Shown: positions 63,360 through 64,000 of the stretch, piece by piece
How positions within the stretch are numbered: the first letter of the stretch is position 1
How the letters are laid out: every line of letters starts with the position of its first letter
Origin: Corallococcus sp. EGB
GTDB taxonomy: Bacteria > Myxococcota > Myxococcia > Myxococcales > Myxococcaceae
Reading direction: 5' to 3'
DNA length: 64,000 bases
Assembly: GCF_019968905.1 (NCBI RefSeq)
Contig: NZ_CP079946.1
Coordinates: 558,001 to 622,000, forward strand
Notes under the pieces: generated by a model
What the model was told of the DNA's origin: nothing
The model's input: the letters and a program-made list of their open reading frames with translations, nothing else
Databases searched by the model: none
Program-made: the position numbers and the translations under genes

Positions 63360-64000
63360 TCAGTGGAGGTGGCGATCCGGCCACACCTGCGGCAGGGCGG
63401 GCCTCGCGGCGGAGAGTGTCGGCAGCGCGACGTAGAACGTCGACCCGCGTCCCGGCGTGCTCTCCACCCAGATGCGGCCGCCGTGGCGCTCCACGATGTC
63501 GCGGCTGATGTAGAGGCCCAGGCCCAGCCCGCCGTAGGAGCGGGTGGACGCGTTGCGCGCGCGGAAGTAGCGGTCGAAGAGCTGCTGCTGCTGGTCCTCC
63601 GGGATGCCGATGCCCGGGTCCGTCACGGACAGCAACGCGAGGTCGTCGCTCAATGACAGACGCACGCGGATGGTGCCGCCGTCCGGGCTGTACTTGAGCG
63701 CGTTCTCCAGCAGGTTGGAAACCACCTGCTCCAGCCGGAACGTGTCGCCATGGACGGAGATGGGCTCCGGGGGACGTTCGAACTCGAAGGTGTGGTTGCC
63801 CTTCTGGGCCTCCAGGCTGCCGAGCATGTGCTCCACCAGCAGGTCGAAGCGCGTGGCCTCGGGGTGCAGCGCCAGCCGGCCGGCCTCGATGCGCGACGCG
63901 TCCAGCAGGTCGTTGATGAGACCGGTGAGGCGCGTGAGCTGGTGGCGCGCGTGGCGCAGCACGCTGGGTTCCAACTGCTCGCCGCGCTCCAGGCGGCGCT
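63360..64000 (-). CDS. Sensor histidine kinase, N-terminal part outside the window
   Basis: The frame is open to the right edge; the visible part is the C-terminal 212 codons. It includes the end of the HisKA dimerisation helices (LTRLTGLINDLLDASRIEAGRL) and a full HATPase domain: N box VVSNLLENALKYSP, G1 DPGIGIP, F box RYFRARN, G2 GGLGLGLYISRDI. It ends with a short tail. The DASRIEAG type is typical of hybrid or PAS kinases. Sensor domains lie beyond the window. Confidence 0.9.
   Translation of the reverse strand, partial: RRLERGEQLEPSVLRHARHQLTRLTGLINDLLDASRIEAGRLALHPEATRFDLLVEHMLGSLEAQKGNHTFEFERPPEPISVHGDTFRLEQVVSNLLENALKYSPDGGTIRVRLSLSDDLALLSVTDPGIGIPEDQQQQLFDRYFRARNASTRSYGGLGLGLYISRDIVERHGGRIWVESTPGRGSTFYVALPTLSAARPALPQVWPDRHLH

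Overview
This 64 kb window is high-GC bacterial DNA, and I read it as Myxococcota of the Myxococcus/Corallococcus group. The strongest evidence is an intact pomY-pomZ-pomX cell-division cluster at 52.3-57.3 kb. The first 22 residues of PomX and PomZ residues G62, K66 and D90 fall at the numbering known for Myxococcus xanthus. Supporting signs are several PAS/GAF or membrane histidine kinases, many lipoproteins, and closely packed genes. I saw no rRNA, tRNA, insertion sequence, integrase or CRISPR array.

Layout. 0-4.5 kb: the end of a PAS histidine kinase, a membrane-anchored hypothetical protein, a TerC-family membrane protein and a small arsenate-reductase-like phosphatase. 4.7-15 kb: a five-gene operon matching the enterobacterial yfaP-T-A-S-Q set (related to Pseudomonas mag), built around a secreted alpha-2-macroglobulin; its last gene carries three peptidoglycan-enzyme-like signatures. 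15-22.5 kb: an unrecognised protein, a DUF4142 protein, a lipoprotein, an osmoprotectant ABC transporter with fused binding protein and permease, heme A synthase, and a coiled-coil membrane protein. 22.5-37.4 kb: mostly single metabolic or signalling genes: succinate-semialdehyde dehydrogenase-like, ExbD, PAP2 phosphatase, histone-deacetylase-like enzyme, hexapeptide acyltransferase, PAS-GAF-PAS kinase, neutral ceramidase, Cys-rich lipoprotein, gluconokinase, free-standing B3/4 protein, cupin, ABC-F ATPase and a DUF4265 protein.

37.4-44.3 kb is an accessory island on the minus strand: a 2012-residue teneurin-like RHS protein (TTR-like domain, NHL repeats, YD shell, C-terminal toxin-like tail), a small probable immunity gene overlapping it by ATGA, and a probably frameshifted lipoprotein gene. 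The toxin tip and immunity gene have clearly lower GC than the RHS body, as expected for an exchangeable polymorphic-toxin cassette. 44.5-48.2 kb is a TetR-ALDH-ALDH operon with a perfect 6-3-6 palindrome in front of it. 48.3-50.4 kb has a PLD-like protein, a 20-codon open frame and a membrane histidine kinase joined by overlapping stop/start codons. An XRE regulator and a nitronate monooxygenase-like gene follow.

52.3-57.3 kb holds pomYZX, whose products position the division site: PomZ is a ParA-type ATPase, PomX its activator and scaffold, and PomY a HEAT-repeat partner. 57.3-61.2 kb is a minus-strand operon of a CHASE2 adenylate/guanylate cyclase, an SH3-like secreted protein and an M48 metalloprotease lipoprotein. 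The window ends with a ferritin-like protein, a TspO protein, a 59-residue small protein and the C-terminal part of another histidine kinase running off the edge.
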